DNA of 15,347 nt, from the NCBI GenBank assembly GCA_934699065.1, contig CAKUWD010000055.1, positions 1 through 15,347 of the forward strand. Direction: 5' to 3'. Made by a program: the position numbers and the translations under genes. The stretch is from an uncultured Treponema sp. (GTDB taxonomy: Bacteria; Spirochaetota; Spirochaetia; Treponematales; Treponemataceae). Shown here one piece after another: positions 1-7,200 of this stretch. Below the pieces are notes generated by a model. The model was not told where the DNA came from. It did not search any database and saw only the letters and a list, made by a program, of their open reading frames with translations. Position 1 is the stretch's first letter, and each line of letters starts with the position of its first letter.

Positions 1-1056
1 GGACGTATGTACATCACTATGGACCGCTATGGTGCTGACTGGTCTATGGTAGAGCGCGGATGGCACGCTCACGTTCTTGCTGACGGTCGTCAGTTTGCAT
101 CTGCTACAGAAGCTATCAATACTTACCGCAGTGAAAATGCAGGCCTCCTCGACCAGGATATGCACGAGTTTGTAATTGCTAAGGACGGAAAGCCTGTTGG
201 ACCTATCGTTGACGGCGACAGTGTAATCTTCTTTAACTTCCGCGGTGACCGCTCTCTTGAAATTACAGCTGCTTTCGAAGAGGATAACTTTACTCACTTT
301 GACCGAGTACGCCGCCCTGCTGTTGAATACGCAGGTATGATGGAATACGATGGTGATAACCACAAGCCTGCTCAGTTCCTCGTAAACCCACCAAGCATTG
401 ACCGCACAATGGGTGAATATCTTACAAAGACTGGTGTTCATCTTATGGCAATTTCTGAAACTCAGAAATATGGTCACGTTACTTACTTCTTCAACGGTAA
501 CCGCCCTGGTGAGTTCGACAAGAATCTTGAAACATATATTGAAGTTCCATCTGATGTTGTTCCATTCGAACAGCGCCCATGGATGAAGTGTGCAGAAATT
601 ACTGACAAGGTAATTGAAGCTATTGAAAGCGGAAAATATGACCACATCCGTCTTAACTACCCTAACGGTGATATGGTTGGACACACTGGGGTATTCAACG
701 CTGTTGTATGTTCTATGGAAGGTATGGACCTTCAGCTTGGCCGTCTTAAGGCAGCAATTGAAAAGGCTGGCGGTATTCTCTGTCTTACAGCTGACCACGG
801 AAACTCAGACGATATGTACGAGCACAAGAAGGACGGTTCTGTTGCTATGGGCGCTGACGGCGAACCAAAGCCAAAGACAAGCCACTCGCTCAACCCGGTT
901 CCTGGTATCATCTACGACCCAGAGTACAAGGGCGAGTATGATAATACTAAGTTGAACGAAGGTCTTGGTATTTCAAGCTGGCCAGCAACACTTATGATGC
1001 TCATGGGATTTGTGCCACCAAGTGATTATGACAAGAGCATGATTAATCTTAAATAG
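1..1056 (+). CDS. gpmI: 2,3-bisphosphoglycerate-independent phosphoglycerate mutase, 3' part
   Basis: Cofactor-independent phosphoglycerate mutase interconverts 3- and 2-phosphoglycerate in cytosolic glycolysis using two Mn ions. The reading frame is already open at base 1 (Gly-Arg before the first Met), so the gene starts upstream; about 351 C-terminal residues of an enzyme usually 510-550 long are visible. Seen in the sequence: the substrate-binding stretch FFNFRGDR, the metal-site motif PNGDMVGHTG (Asp near base 670, His near 682), the second metal motif TADHGN (Asp-His near 793-798) and the distal His in KTSHSLNPVP. All expected metal ligands of this part are present, so the enzyme looks functional. 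Codon use is biased toward a narrow set, as expected for a highly expressed glycolytic gene. A long hairpin begins 12 bp after the stop and a terminator lies further down. Confidence 0.96.
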   Translation, partial: GRMYITMDRYGADWSMVERGWHAHVLADGRQFASATEAINTYRSENAGLLDQDMHEFVIAKDGKPVGPIVDGDSVIFFNFRGDRSLEITAAFEEDNFTHFDRVRRPAVEYAGMMEYDGDNHKPAQFLVNPPSIDRTMGEYLTKTGVHLMAISETQKYGHVTYFFNGNRPGEFDKNLETYIEVPSDVVPFEQRPWMKCAEITDKVIEAIESGKYDHIRLNYPNGDMVGHTGVFNAVVCSMEGMDLQLGRLKAAIEKAGGILCLTADHGNSDDMYEHKKDGSVAMGADGEPKPKTSHSLNPVPGIIYDPEYKGEYDNTKLNEGLGISSWPATLMMLMGFVPPSDYDKSMINLK

Positions 1057-1068
1057 ATTAACAATGGA

Positions 1069-1100
1069 TTGAGGGGTGATAATTACATTTCACCCCTCAA
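1069..1100 (+). repeat. Hairpin after gpmI
   Basis: Perfect 11-bp inverted repeat TTGAGGGGTGA / TCACCCCTCAA with a 10-nt loop, starting 12 bp after the gpmI stop. No T-run follows, so it is more likely a 3' stabilising hairpin or repeat than a complete intrinsic terminator. Confidence 0.7.
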
Positions 1101-1102
1101 AA

Positions 1103-1145
1103 CGAGTGAGTCAAGGCTTTAAGCGAAGCGTGCCTTGACCACTCG
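1103..1145. repeat. Long inverted repeat
   Basis: Arms CGAGTGAGTCAAGGC (1103-1117) and GCCTTGACCACTCG (1132-1145) pair over nearly their full length with one mismatch/bulge; the 14-nt loop is TTTAAGCGAAGCGT. It directly abuts the next palindrome, suggesting repeat elements nested in the gpmI 3' region. Confidence 0.7.
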
Positions 1146-1183
1146 TATTGCTTCGTCACTGCGCTCCTCGCAATGACGAAGCG
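1146..1183. repeat. Ubiquitous palindromic repeat (the 'HCEERSDEAI' type)
   Basis: GCTTCGTCA (1150-1158) and TGACGAAGC (1174-1182) form a 9-bp stem around a loop with further TTGC/GCAA symmetry. Read on the minus strand it encodes HCEERSDEAI, a motif known from spurious ORFs and palindromic elements in many unrelated bacteria. Recognition of the family is from memory; the palindrome itself is seen directly. Confidence 0.8.
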
Positions 1184-1194
1184 TCTTTTGAGTG

Positions 1195-1219
1195 CCCGGC
1201 TTGTCCGGGTATTTTTTTT
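1195..1219 (+). terminator. Intrinsic terminator downstream of gpmI
   Basis: CCCGG (1195-1199), loop CTTGT, CCGGG (1205-1209), then TA and eight T residues (1212-1219). It closes the gpmI unit and overlaps the promoter of the next gene. Confidence 0.85.
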
Positions 1220-1229
1220 GTTTTATACT
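1201..1229 (+). promoter_or_regulatory. Promoter of the NusG-II gene, embedded in the terminator
   Basis: TTGTCC (1201-1206), 17-bp spacer, TATACT (1224-1229). Only 6 nt separate the -10 from the ATG at 1236, so transcription should begin at or next to the start codon. The -35 lies in the loop and 3' arm of the upstream terminator hairpin. Confidence 0.6.
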
Positions 1230-1235
1230 AAAATT

Positions 1236-1580
1236 ATGAAAAAACTTCGCCCGCTGGATTTTATTTTCACCATCGCAATTACCGCACTCGGAATCTTTCT
1301 TACAGTAAAAAGTTTTTCGCAGAAAGGCAGCCTTGTAAAAGTAAACGCAGATGGCAGGCACTACGAATATTCTGCAAAACAGGACGGACTTTACAAAGTG
1401 GGCGGTCCTCTTGGAATCACAACTTTTGAAATAAAAAACGGCAAGGTTAGAATTATTGACTCTCCCTGCCCTAACAAAACCTGCGTAAATCAGGGCTGGC
1501 ATTCACCGCTGGTCTGTCTTCCAAACAATGTAATTATAACTCTTGAAGAAGAAGGAGAATTCGATGCAATCGCGGAATAA
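1236..1580 (+). CDS. NusG domain II-containing membrane-anchored protein
   Basis: 114 residues. Residues 8-27 form one hydrophobic segment (signal anchor); the rest is an extracytoplasmic NusG domain II, shown by the conserved pattern DSPCPNKTCVNQG followed by VCLPN near residues 76-97, with Cys78, Cys83 and Cys94. Proteins of this family often occur beside Gx transporters, ApbE flavin transferases and FMN-binding redox proteins; their biochemical role is not established. The start at 1236 is chosen because a longer frame back to 1173 would run through the terminator and repeat, while a -10 box sits 6 nt before this ATG. There is no Shine-Dalgarno. The 3' end overlaps the next gene by 17 bp, so the two are cotranscribed and probably translationally coupled. 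Confidence 0.85.
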   Translation: MKKLRPLDFIFTIAITALGIFLTVKSFSQKGSLVKVNADGRHYEYSAKQDGLYKVGGPLGITTFEIKNGKVRIIDSPCPNKTCVNQGWHSPLVCLPNNVIITLEEEGEFDAIAE

Positions 1581-2610
1581 ATCTCTAGCTTATCTGTGCG
1601 CACTCACCCTCCTCTTCTCTTATACAGAAATGATTTTGCCCCGCATCGTTCCCTTTTTCAGGCTGGGCTTTGCAAATACAGTAATTCTTATTGCACTGGA
1701 TATAGACTTTGGTTCTTTTATAGCACTTTCAATTTTAAAAGCAGCGGCAGCATCTCTCATGGGTGGAACGCTTTTTTCTCCCTTCTTTTTGATTTCACTT
1801 GCCCAGTCGGTTTTAAGTGCACTTGTTATGAGGCTTTTGTATAAGCTGATTTCAAAAAAACTTTTAAGCCTTTACGGAATCTCAATTGCAGGTTCGGCAA
1901 CCAGTGCTCTTGTTCAGATCGGACTTGCATCTCTTTACATTGGAAAAGGAACTTTTTCTTTACTCGGCCCCATGCTGATTTTTAATACGATAAGCGGAGC
2001 GCTAACGGCATTCCTATGCAAAAAATTGCAAATCAAAGAAAATCTGGTCTTTACAAAATTACCGGAAACAGAAGCCGCCTCTCAAAGCCCTCAAAACCGC
2101 ACCACCCCGGCCCTTCAAATCATCCTGGCAATTCTTTTGCTTAGTGTTTCAGCTTCAATCTTCTTTATAAAAAATCTGATTGTACTTGCCTGTGCTTTTG
2201 TTTTGAGTCTTATCGCCCAGAAGCTTTGCAAAAGAAAAATCTTTTTTATTCCACATCTTTCACTCTGGCTTTTTATTTTTATTTCGATGATTTTTGTGCC
2301 GAACGGAGAAGTTTTGTTTAAGTTCTGGATTATTTCGATTACAAAAGGCTCACTCTCACTTGCATTACAAAAGGCTCTGATTCTTTCTACTGTCAGTGCT
2401 CTGAGCCAGTGTGCAGTTTGTCTAAAACCTGGAAGAAACACATTGCTTGGTTTGAGTTTTGAATATTACAGACTTATGATTAATCGCTTCGCAGAAAAAG
2501 ACGGCTCAATCATTAATAAAATTATTTACACACTGAACATAAATTCAAAAGATTCAGTTAGTCCAGAAAAACAGACTCAACAGACTCAAACTGATACATC
2601 GGTTCAATAA
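1564..2610 (+). CDS. Gx transporter family (ECF S-component-like) protein with EcfT-like C-terminal half
   Basis: 348-residue multi-spanning membrane protein. Residues 1 to about 165 match the Gx / heptaprenyl-diphosphate-synthase component I-like family, ECF-type substrate-binding membrane proteins (MILPRIVPFFRLGFANTV, then IALDIDFGSFIALSILKA and the glycine-rich GGTLFSPFFLIS). A polar linker near residues 165-180 leads into a second hydrophobic half whose layout (..IPHLSLWLFIFISMIF..GEVLFKFWIISITKGSLSLALQKALILSTVSALS..) resembles the transmembrane T subunit of ECF transporters. An S-T fusion is therefore likely; the T assignment is inference. Start: GAAGGAG six nt before ATG 1564; the TTG at 1543 is less suitable. 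The substrate is unknown; flavin or a lipid/quinone precursor would fit the neighbouring ApbE. The last 53 bp overlap the 3' end of apbE on the opposite strand. Confidence 0.8.
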   Translation: MQSRNKSLAYLCALTLLFSYTEMILPRIVPFFRLGFANTVILIALDIDFGSFIALSILKAAAASLMGGTLFSPFFLISLAQSVLSALVMRLLYKLISKKLLSLYGISIAGSATSALVQIGLASLYIGKGTFSLLGPMLIFNTISGALTAFLCKKLQIKENLVFTKLPETEAASQSPQNRTTPALQIILAILLLSVSASIFFIKNLIVLACAFVLSLIAQKLCKRKIFFIPHLSLWLFIFISMIFVPNGEVLFKFWIISITKGSLSLALQKALILSTVSALSQCAVCLKPGRNTLLGLSFEYYRLMINRFAEKDGSIINKIIYTLNINSKDSVSPEKQTQQTQTDTSVQ

Positions 2611-3571
2611 AACCAGAAAGCCCCTCTGAATAAACAAGTCCACCGTCCTTAGTAATCAGAATAAAATCAAAAGCAGGAAAAGATTTTTCTGTCTTCTGTT
2701 TTTTCCACCAGACAATGGCTTTATCTTTTCCCATAACAAAAAGAGCTGTACTCAAGGCGTCCGCATATTTTCCGCTTTCACAAACAATCGTCACACTTTC
2801 TAAATCATTCTGAATCGGTCTACCTGTTGCTGGATCAAAAATATGAATATACCGGAGTCCGGCTTTTTCAAAAAATCTTTCATAACCTCCGCTTGTAACC
2901 ACAGCCTTAGATTCAACACTGAGCGCACAGGCAACCTGACCGTCCCAGGGATTTTTAATTCCTACCTTCCACAAAGAACCGTCTGGCTTTTTACCAAGAG
3001 CCTGAATATTTCCGCCAAAATCAAGCAAGGCAGATTTTATTCCGTTTTCTTCAAGAATCAAAAGTGCTTCATCTGCAGCATAACCTTTTCCAACAGCACC
3101 AAAATCAAGTTCGATTTTTTCATCATCGTATAATTTCGAGAAATCAGTATGGAGAAGAAGCTCCTGTATTTTCTCTGCAGAAGGAACTTTATATTCCCCA
3201 GTAGTAAAGCCCCACTCTCTGATTACAGGATATAAGGCCGGATTAAAAGCACCTTCAGTTTTTTCATAGATCAACTTTGAAAAATCAATAAGAGTTTGTA
3301 ATTCAGGTTTCAGACTGGCTGGAAAATTAGAATTATGATTAATAAAAAAAACATCACTTGAAGGAAGTGTTGTTGAAAGAATCTGTTCAAGTTCATCAAC
3401 ACGACTTTGAATCTGATGGCAAACTGTTTCTCCTCTTTTTGAAGAAGAAGCATAAAGGCTTACCGTCATAAAAGTATTCATGGCAGTAAAGCTTTCGGAA
3501 GTTTTTTTCTGAGAGCAGGAAATCAAAAATAAAGAGAATCCGATTAATAATGCAAAGCAAGTTTTTCTCAC
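2558..3571 (-). CDS. apbE: FAD:protein FMN transferase, ApbE family lipoprotein
   Basis: Transfers FMN from FAD to a Thr/Ser of target redox proteins outside the cytoplasmic membrane, Mg-dependent. 337 residues, a normal length. N-terminal signal peptide with lipobox L-I-S-C and Cys19 as the lipidated residue, so it is membrane-tethered on the outer face. Family motifs in order: MNTFMTVSLY (31-40), DFGAVGKGYAAD (156-167), LDFGGNIQALG (183-193), VVTSGGYERFF (224-234), HIFDPATGRP (243-252) and the metal-binding ADALSTALF (270-278). The GTG start at 3571 is supported because it gives the complete signal peptide; there is no Shine-Dalgarno, and a candidate -10 lies 6 nt upstream. Its own flavinylation target is not in the window: no FMN-binding domain with the usual target motif was seen. 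Convergent with the Gx/EcfT-like gene, likely functionally linked to it. Confidence 0.93.
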   Translation of the reverse strand: MRKTCFALLIGFSLFLISCSQKKTSESFTAMNTFMTVSLYASSSKRGETVCHQIQSRVDELEQILSTTLPSSDVFFINHNSNFPASLKPELQTLIDFSKLIYEKTEGAFNPALYPVIREWGFTTGEYKVPSAEKIQELLLHTDFSKLYDDEKIELDFGAVGKGYAADEALLILEENGIKSALLDFGGNIQALGKKPDGSLWKVGIKNPWDGQVACALSVESKAVVTSGGYERFFEKAGLRYIHIFDPATGRPIQNDLESVTIVCESGKYADALSTALFVMGKDKAIVWWKKQKTEKSFPAFDFILITKDGGLVYSEGLSGFIEPMYQFESVESVFLD

Positions 3572-3577
3572 GTCAAA

Positions 3578-3606
3578 AATCTAACAAAAGAATTAATTGT
3601 TATCAA
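3578..3606 (-). promoter_or_regulatory. Candidate promoter of apbE
   Basis: On the minus strand TTGATA (3606-3601), 17-bp spacer, TAGATT (3583-3578), then 6 nt to the GTG start. The -35 is good and the -10 moderate. It is back to back with the divergent promoter at 3597-3626, with overlapping -35 regions. Confidence 0.45.
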
Positions 3607-3626
3607 GATATTTTTTATGATATAAT
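3597..3626 (+). promoter_or_regulatory. Promoter of the EEP / methyltransferase / pseudouridine synthase operon
   Basis: TTGTTA (3597-3602), 18-bp spacer, perfect TATAAT (3621-3626). Seven nt separate the -10 from ATG 3634 and there is no Shine-Dalgarno, so a leaderless mRNA is expected. Confidence 0.65.
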
Positions 3627-3633
3627 CACATTT

Positions 3634-4710
3634 ATGAAACGAAAACTTTTTTTGATCATCCCGGCAGCTGTAATTGGAGCTGTCATTTTATTTGCTGTTC
3701 TTTTTATTTTGTTTTTGACTATTGTAGAATACAGACCTAAACCTGTTGAAGATATACCATTTACCAGCGGCACAAAAATGCTTTTAAGAGGAAAGCCATA
3801 CTCACTTATGAGCTGGAACATTGGTTACGCAGGACTTGGAAAAGATGAAGATTTTTTTATGGACGGCGGAAAAAAAGTTCGTCCCGATTCAAAAAAATAT
3901 GTTGAAAAATATTTTGATGGAATAAAAAAGACAATCGGATCATATACTTCTGATATTCTTTTCATTCAGGAAATTGATTTAAAATCAAAAAGAACCTGGA
4001 AAATGAATCAGTTTGAAGTTATTAAAAATCTTACAGGAAAAGGCAGTTCATTTGCTTACAATTATAAATGTTTTTACGTTCCTTTTCCTCTGCCAACAAT
4101 CGGAAAAATCGAAAGCGGAGTTTCTACTTTCACTGATTTTGAGACAACTTCTGCTCAAAGAAATTCGCTGCCAGTACCTTTTAAATGGCCGGTTCGTCTT
4201 GCAAACCTTAAAAGATGCATGCTTGTCACACGCATTCCGGTTTATGAAAACGGTGGAGATTCAGGACGTGAACTTGTTCTTGCAAACTTTCATCTTGAAG
4301 CCTTTGACAGTGGAGAAGGAAAAATTGCGCAGACAAAAGTTCTTAAAAAATTTATTGATGATGAATATGCAAAAGGAAATTATGTAATAGCAGGCGGAGA
4401 TTTTAACCAGAGATTTCCAGGCTCAGAAACTTTTGGTCTTGTCTGGAAAGACGGCTGGCTTCCGGGACAGCTTGATGCAGATATGCTTGACAGCGGATGG
4501 CAGTTTGTTTTTGATGATTCTCTGCCTACCTGCCGTTCAAATGCCCGCCCATATAATGATGAAGATGCAGCGGCTCATAACTGGCAGTACCATGTTATAG
4601 ACGGCTTTATCATTTCGCCAAATATTGAGAAGCTTTCTATTAATGTAATTGATAAGGATTTTGAGAACTCGGATCATAATCCAATTTACATGACATTCGA
4701 ATTAAAATAA
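3634..4710 (+). CDS. Endonuclease/exonuclease/phosphatase (EEP) family protein, membrane-anchored
   Basis: 358 residues. A strongly hydrophobic N-terminal segment (about 4-30) after MKRK suggests a signal anchor or uncleaved signal, placing the catalytic domain outside the cytoplasm. EEP-fold residues: Asn62 in LMSWNIGYAG, Glu113 in ILFIQEID, His220 in LANFHLEAF, Asp256/Asn258 in IAGGDFNQ and Asp347-His348 at the C-terminal SDHNP motif. All catalytic positions are present, so a Mg-dependent phosphodiesterase or phosphatase is expected. The substrate cannot be told from sequence: nucleic acid, phosphoinositide-like lipid and sphingomyelin-type substrates all occur in this superfamily. Start at 3634 is chosen over an upstream extension to 3550, which would overlap apbE and precede the promoter. 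First gene of an operon; the methyltransferase follows after 9 bp. Confidence 0.85.
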   Translation: MKRKLFLIIPAAVIGAVILFAVLFILFLTIVEYRPKPVEDIPFTSGTKMLLRGKPYSLMSWNIGYAGLGKDEDFFMDGGKKVRPDSKKYVEKYFDGIKKTIGSYTSDILFIQEIDLKSKRTWKMNQFEVIKNLTGKGSSFAYNYKCFYVPFPLPTIGKIESGVSTFTDFETTSAQRNSLPVPFKWPVRLANLKRCMLVTRIPVYENGGDSGRELVLANFHLEAFDSGEGKIAQTKVLKKFIDDEYAKGNYVIAGGDFNQRFPGSETFGLVWKDGWLPGQLDADMLDSGWQFVFDDSLPTCRSNARPYNDEDAAAHNWQYHVIDGFIISPNIEKLSINVIDKDFENSDHNPIYMTFELK

Positions 4711-4719
4711 GAGTTTTTT

Positions 4720-5685
4720 ATGAATGCTACAAAAAAAAATCGCGCAGGACGAAACAGAACCCTTGTTCTTACTGATGAAGATAAAACAAAGCTGCGTGAA
4801 AAATTGATTACGGATAAAACAAATCTCCTCAGCCATAAATGTGAGTATCTTGATAAAACTATAAATGCAGATCTTCTGACTGTCCTCCCTCTTTTGCCGG
4901 ATGAATTTGCCGACCTCATAATAATTGATCCGCCTTATAATCTGACAAAAAATTTTGGTGGAAAAGTTTTTAATGAAAGAAAAGACTCTGCTTATGAAGA
5001 ATATCTTAAAACCTGGTTTTCTTCTGTCTGCAAAAAACTAAAGTCAAACGGTTCTCTTTATTTGTGCGGTGACTGGAAATGTACGGCAGCCTTACAGAGA
5101 GTGATGGAAAAAGAACTTACAGTTTTGAACCGCATTACCTGGCAGCGTGAAAAAGGTCGTGGAGCAAAAGCTAACTGGAAAAACGGAATGGAAGATATTT
5201 GGTTTGGAGTAAAAGACCCAGACAATTACTACTTCAACCTTGACGCAGTAAAAATTAAACGTCGTGTGATTGCACCTTATCGTGAAGGTGGTAAAGGCGG
5301 CAAGCCTAAGGACTGGAAAGAAAGTGAAGAGGGAAATTTCCGTCTCACATGTCCTTCAAACTTCTGGGATGATATAAGTGTGCCTTTCTGGTCTATGCCC
5401 GAAAACACAGATCACCCGACTCAAAAACCCGAAAAGCTTTATGCAAAACTGATTCTTGCTTCATCAAAGCCAGGGGATCTGGTGTTTGATCCATTTTTGG
5501 GAAGTGGAACTGCAAGCGTAGTTGCAAAGAAGCTGGGACGTCACTGGTGTGGAATTGAGTTAAGCGAGGAATATTGCCTGCTTGCCGAAAAAAGGCTCGA
5601 GCTCGCCGAAAGCAATCCTTCAATTCAAGGCTATAGCGGCGGCGTCTTCTGGGAAAGAAATACTGCCTCCCTTCAAAATAAATAA
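4720..5685 (+). CDS. Solitary beta-class site-specific DNA methyltransferase
   Basis: 321 residues. SAM-dependent amino-methyltransferase acting on DNA (N6-adenine or N4-cytosine). The catalytic motif IV DPPYNL is at residues 70-75, the target-recognition region is in the middle (NRITWQREKGRGAKANWKN, about 137-155), motif X is HPTQKPEKL (232-240) and the SAM-binding motif I is FDPFLGSGT (256-264). The order IV - TRD - X - I defines the beta class, and DPPY favours adenine as the target. A short basic N-terminal extension precedes it (residues 4-35). No restriction endonuclease or specificity subunit is adjacent, so it looks like an orphan methyltransferase affecting gene regulation or protection; the recognition sequence cannot be predicted by eye. 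ATG 4720 has a weak AAGAG six nt upstream, and the gene is cotranscribed with its neighbours. Confidence 0.9.
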   Translation: MNATKKNRAGRNRTLVLTDEDKTKLREKLITDKTNLLSHKCEYLDKTINADLLTVLPLLPDEFADLIIIDPPYNLTKNFGGKVFNERKDSAYEEYLKTWFSSVCKKLKSNGSLYLCGDWKCTAALQRVMEKELTVLNRITWQREKGRGAKANWKNGMEDIWFGVKDPDNYYFNLDAVKIKRRVIAPYREGGKGGKPKDWKESEEGNFRLTCPSNFWDDISVPFWSMPENTDHPTQKPEKLYAKLILASSKPGDLVFDPFLGSGTASVVAKKLGRHWCGIELSEEYCLLAEKRLELAESNPSIQGYSGGVFWERNTASLQNK

Positions 5686-5701
5686 GCGGAAGAGTTGAGC
5701 C

Positions 5702-6313
5702 GTGAGAAAATGCTCTAAACCAGAAAAAACTATTTATCTTATTATGAATAAGCCTTGCGGTTATGTTTGTTCTGCAGCTTCTGATTCTCATAAAACTGTT
5801 TATGAACTTTTAACGCCGGATTTACAGGCAATGGTTAGTGGAGTACCGCGAGGATGCAGATTACATACAGTTGGCCGGCTGGATTGCGACACAAGCGGAT
5901 TACTTATGATTACAAATGACGGAAACTTCTCGAATAAAATTACTGCAGAAAAAAATGTGCAAAAGATCTATCGAGCCAAGCTCGCTACTCCTGTAAGTCC
6001 GGAGCTGCAGACAATATGCATAAGCCGTGCCTCATCCGGCCTCATACTCCCGCCTGAAAAAAAATATGGTGAACAAAAAGCACTGCCTGCAACACTTATT
6101 TTTGACGCATCCGATGTCTGCAGAATTACCGTTCTCGAAGGAAAGTTCCACGAGGTTCGTCGCATTTTCCGGGCTCTCGGAAATGAAGTCATAACTCTTG
6201 AAAGAATAGCCATGGGTTCACTGATGCTGCCGCAAGACCTTGCACCCGGCCAGTGGCGTGAAATGACTAAAGCTGAAACAGATTCTTTATATTCTCATCA
6301 ACAAGATTGCTGA
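5702..6313 (+). CDS. RsuA/RluB/RluE-family rRNA pseudouridine synthase lacking an S4 domain
   Basis: Converts a uridine of rRNA to pseudouridine in the cytoplasm. 203 residues. The catalytic motif GRLDCDTSGLLMITNDG is at residues 58-74 with catalytic Asp61. The opening block IYLIMNKPCGYVCS and the later KFHEVRRIFRALGNEV, LERIAMGSLML and LAPGQWREM are typical of the RsuA branch. The protein starts straight in the catalytic domain, without the N-terminal S4 RNA-binding domain of RsuA/RluB, as in E. coli RluE. The GTG start at 5702 has GGAAG about 9 nt upstream; the alternative ATG at 5744 would cut into the first conserved strand. It follows the methyltransferase by 16 bp. Its last 47 bp overlap the 3' end of the TatD gene on the other strand. 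Confidence 0.9.
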   Translation: MRKCSKPEKTIYLIMNKPCGYVCSAASDSHKTVYELLTPDLQAMVSGVPRGCRLHTVGRLDCDTSGLLMITNDGNFSNKITAEKNVQKIYRAKLATPVSPELQTICISRASSGLILPPEKKYGEQKALPATLIFDASDVCRITVLEGKFHEVRRIFRALGNEVITLERIAMGSLMLPQDLAPGQWREMTKAETDSLYSHQQDC

Positions 6314-7157
6314 GTTCTTCCGGCGACATTCCGCGAATCTCTGCAATAAAGTTATAAACATGTTCGACATTCACCGGAGTATTTACAGTGCCACGCAAAG
6401 GCACCGGCGCAAGATAAGGCGCATCGGTCTCACAAAGGAAGCGGTCTGATGGTACAAAACGAAGCAGTTCTTTTACCGCTTCGAGTTTTGCCTTTTTATT
6501 GTAGGTAACTGCACCACCAAATGCTATGTACCAGCCACGGTCTAGAAAAGCCCGGGCCTCTTCAATTCCATAACTGTAACAGTGAATAATTCCCTTATCG
6601 TAGCCAACGTTTTTAAGGCAATCTAAAGTATCATCAAAGGCATCGCGGCTGTGCACAATTACAGGAAGCTTTAATTCCTGCGCAAGTTCCAGCTGCGCTT
6701 CAAAAAGCTCTCGTTCACCTTTGTAAGTTTCTGTATCAAAATCAGATTCGCAGCGGTCATCTTCTCCACTTGGATTCCAGTGATGATCCAGACCGCACTC
6801 ACCTACTGCAACAATCCGGCGGTGCAAAGTGTCCTGATCACCGCCAGCAGCAGCAGCTTCAATCGACTGGCGTAGAATCTTCATCTGATTTTCTCTGTCG
6901 TGAATTGCACCAAGATCCGACCAGATTCCTGCTGTAAAATACATAAAATTGCGGACCCTGGCCGCAAGTCCGCTATCGCAGATTCCGGCAATTGCCTTTT
7001 CCACGCAGGCCTGTCTTTCTGCTAAATCATCACAATGAGTTCCAATATCAAGTCCAAAAAAACAATTTCGTGTGGCCATGGTAGACAAAACCTCTACGCC
7101 ATTTACACCGCGTTCGGTCGTCATCATCTTAAAATGAAAATGTGTATCTGAAAACAT
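6267..7157 (-). CDS. TatD-family metal-dependent hydrolase
   Basis: Amidohydrolase-fold metal-dependent hydrolase; characterised relatives are deoxyribonucleases (3'-5' exonuclease) or D-aminoacyl-tRNA deacylase-like enzymes. 296 residues, longer than the usual 260 or so because of extra sequence around residues 80-145. Metal ligands are visible: His6 and His8 in DTHFHF, Glu120 in AVGECGLDHH, His169 in VIVHSRDAF, His192 in IIHCYSYG and Asp245 in CETDAPYLAPVP. The full motif set suggests an active enzyme. ATG 7157 is the first possible start giving the N-terminal HxH; a -10 box lies 6 nt upstream and there is no Shine-Dalgarno. Transcribed alone, divergent from the 7309 operon and convergent with the pseudouridine synthase gene. 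Confidence 0.92.
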   Translation of the reverse strand: MFSDTHFHFKMMTTERGVNGVEVLSTMATRNCFFGLDIGTHCDDLAERQACVEKAIAGICDSGLAARVRNFMYFTAGIWSDLGAIHDRENQMKILRQSIEAAAAGGDQDTLHRRIVAVGECGLDHHWNPSGEDDRCESDFDTETYKGERELFEAQLELAQELKLPVIVHSRDAFDDTLDCLKNVGYDKGIIHCYSYGIEEARAFLDRGWYIAFGGAVTYNKKAKLEAVKELLRFVPSDRFLCETDAPYLAPVPLRGTVNTPVNVEHVYNFIAEIRGMSPEELSNLVDENIKNLFQL

Positions 7158-7163
7158 GAGAAG

Positions 7164-7192
7164 ATAATAGCAGATTTTTTGATGTCACTCAA
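7164..7192 (-). promoter_or_regulatory. Promoter of the TatD-family gene
   Basis: On the minus strand TTGAGT (7192-7187), exactly 17 bp, TATTAT (7169-7164), then 6 nt to the ATG. A leaderless transcript is expected. Confidence 0.6.
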
Positions 7193-7200
7193 TTTGTTTG

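Noticed and set aside
1119..1502. Minus-strand 127-codon frame starting in the HCEERSDEAI repeat
   Set aside because: It is antisense to the clearly recognisable NusG-II gene and its start lies in a palindromic repeat.
1543..1563. TTG start seven codons upstream for the Gx transporter
   Set aside because: The GAAGGAG is inside the extension and correctly spaced for ATG 1564.
3634..5685. EEP nuclease plus methyltransferase as a restriction-modification system
   Set aside because: The EEP protein has an N-terminal membrane anchor and lies outside the cytoplasm, so it is unlikely to restrict DNA in the cell.
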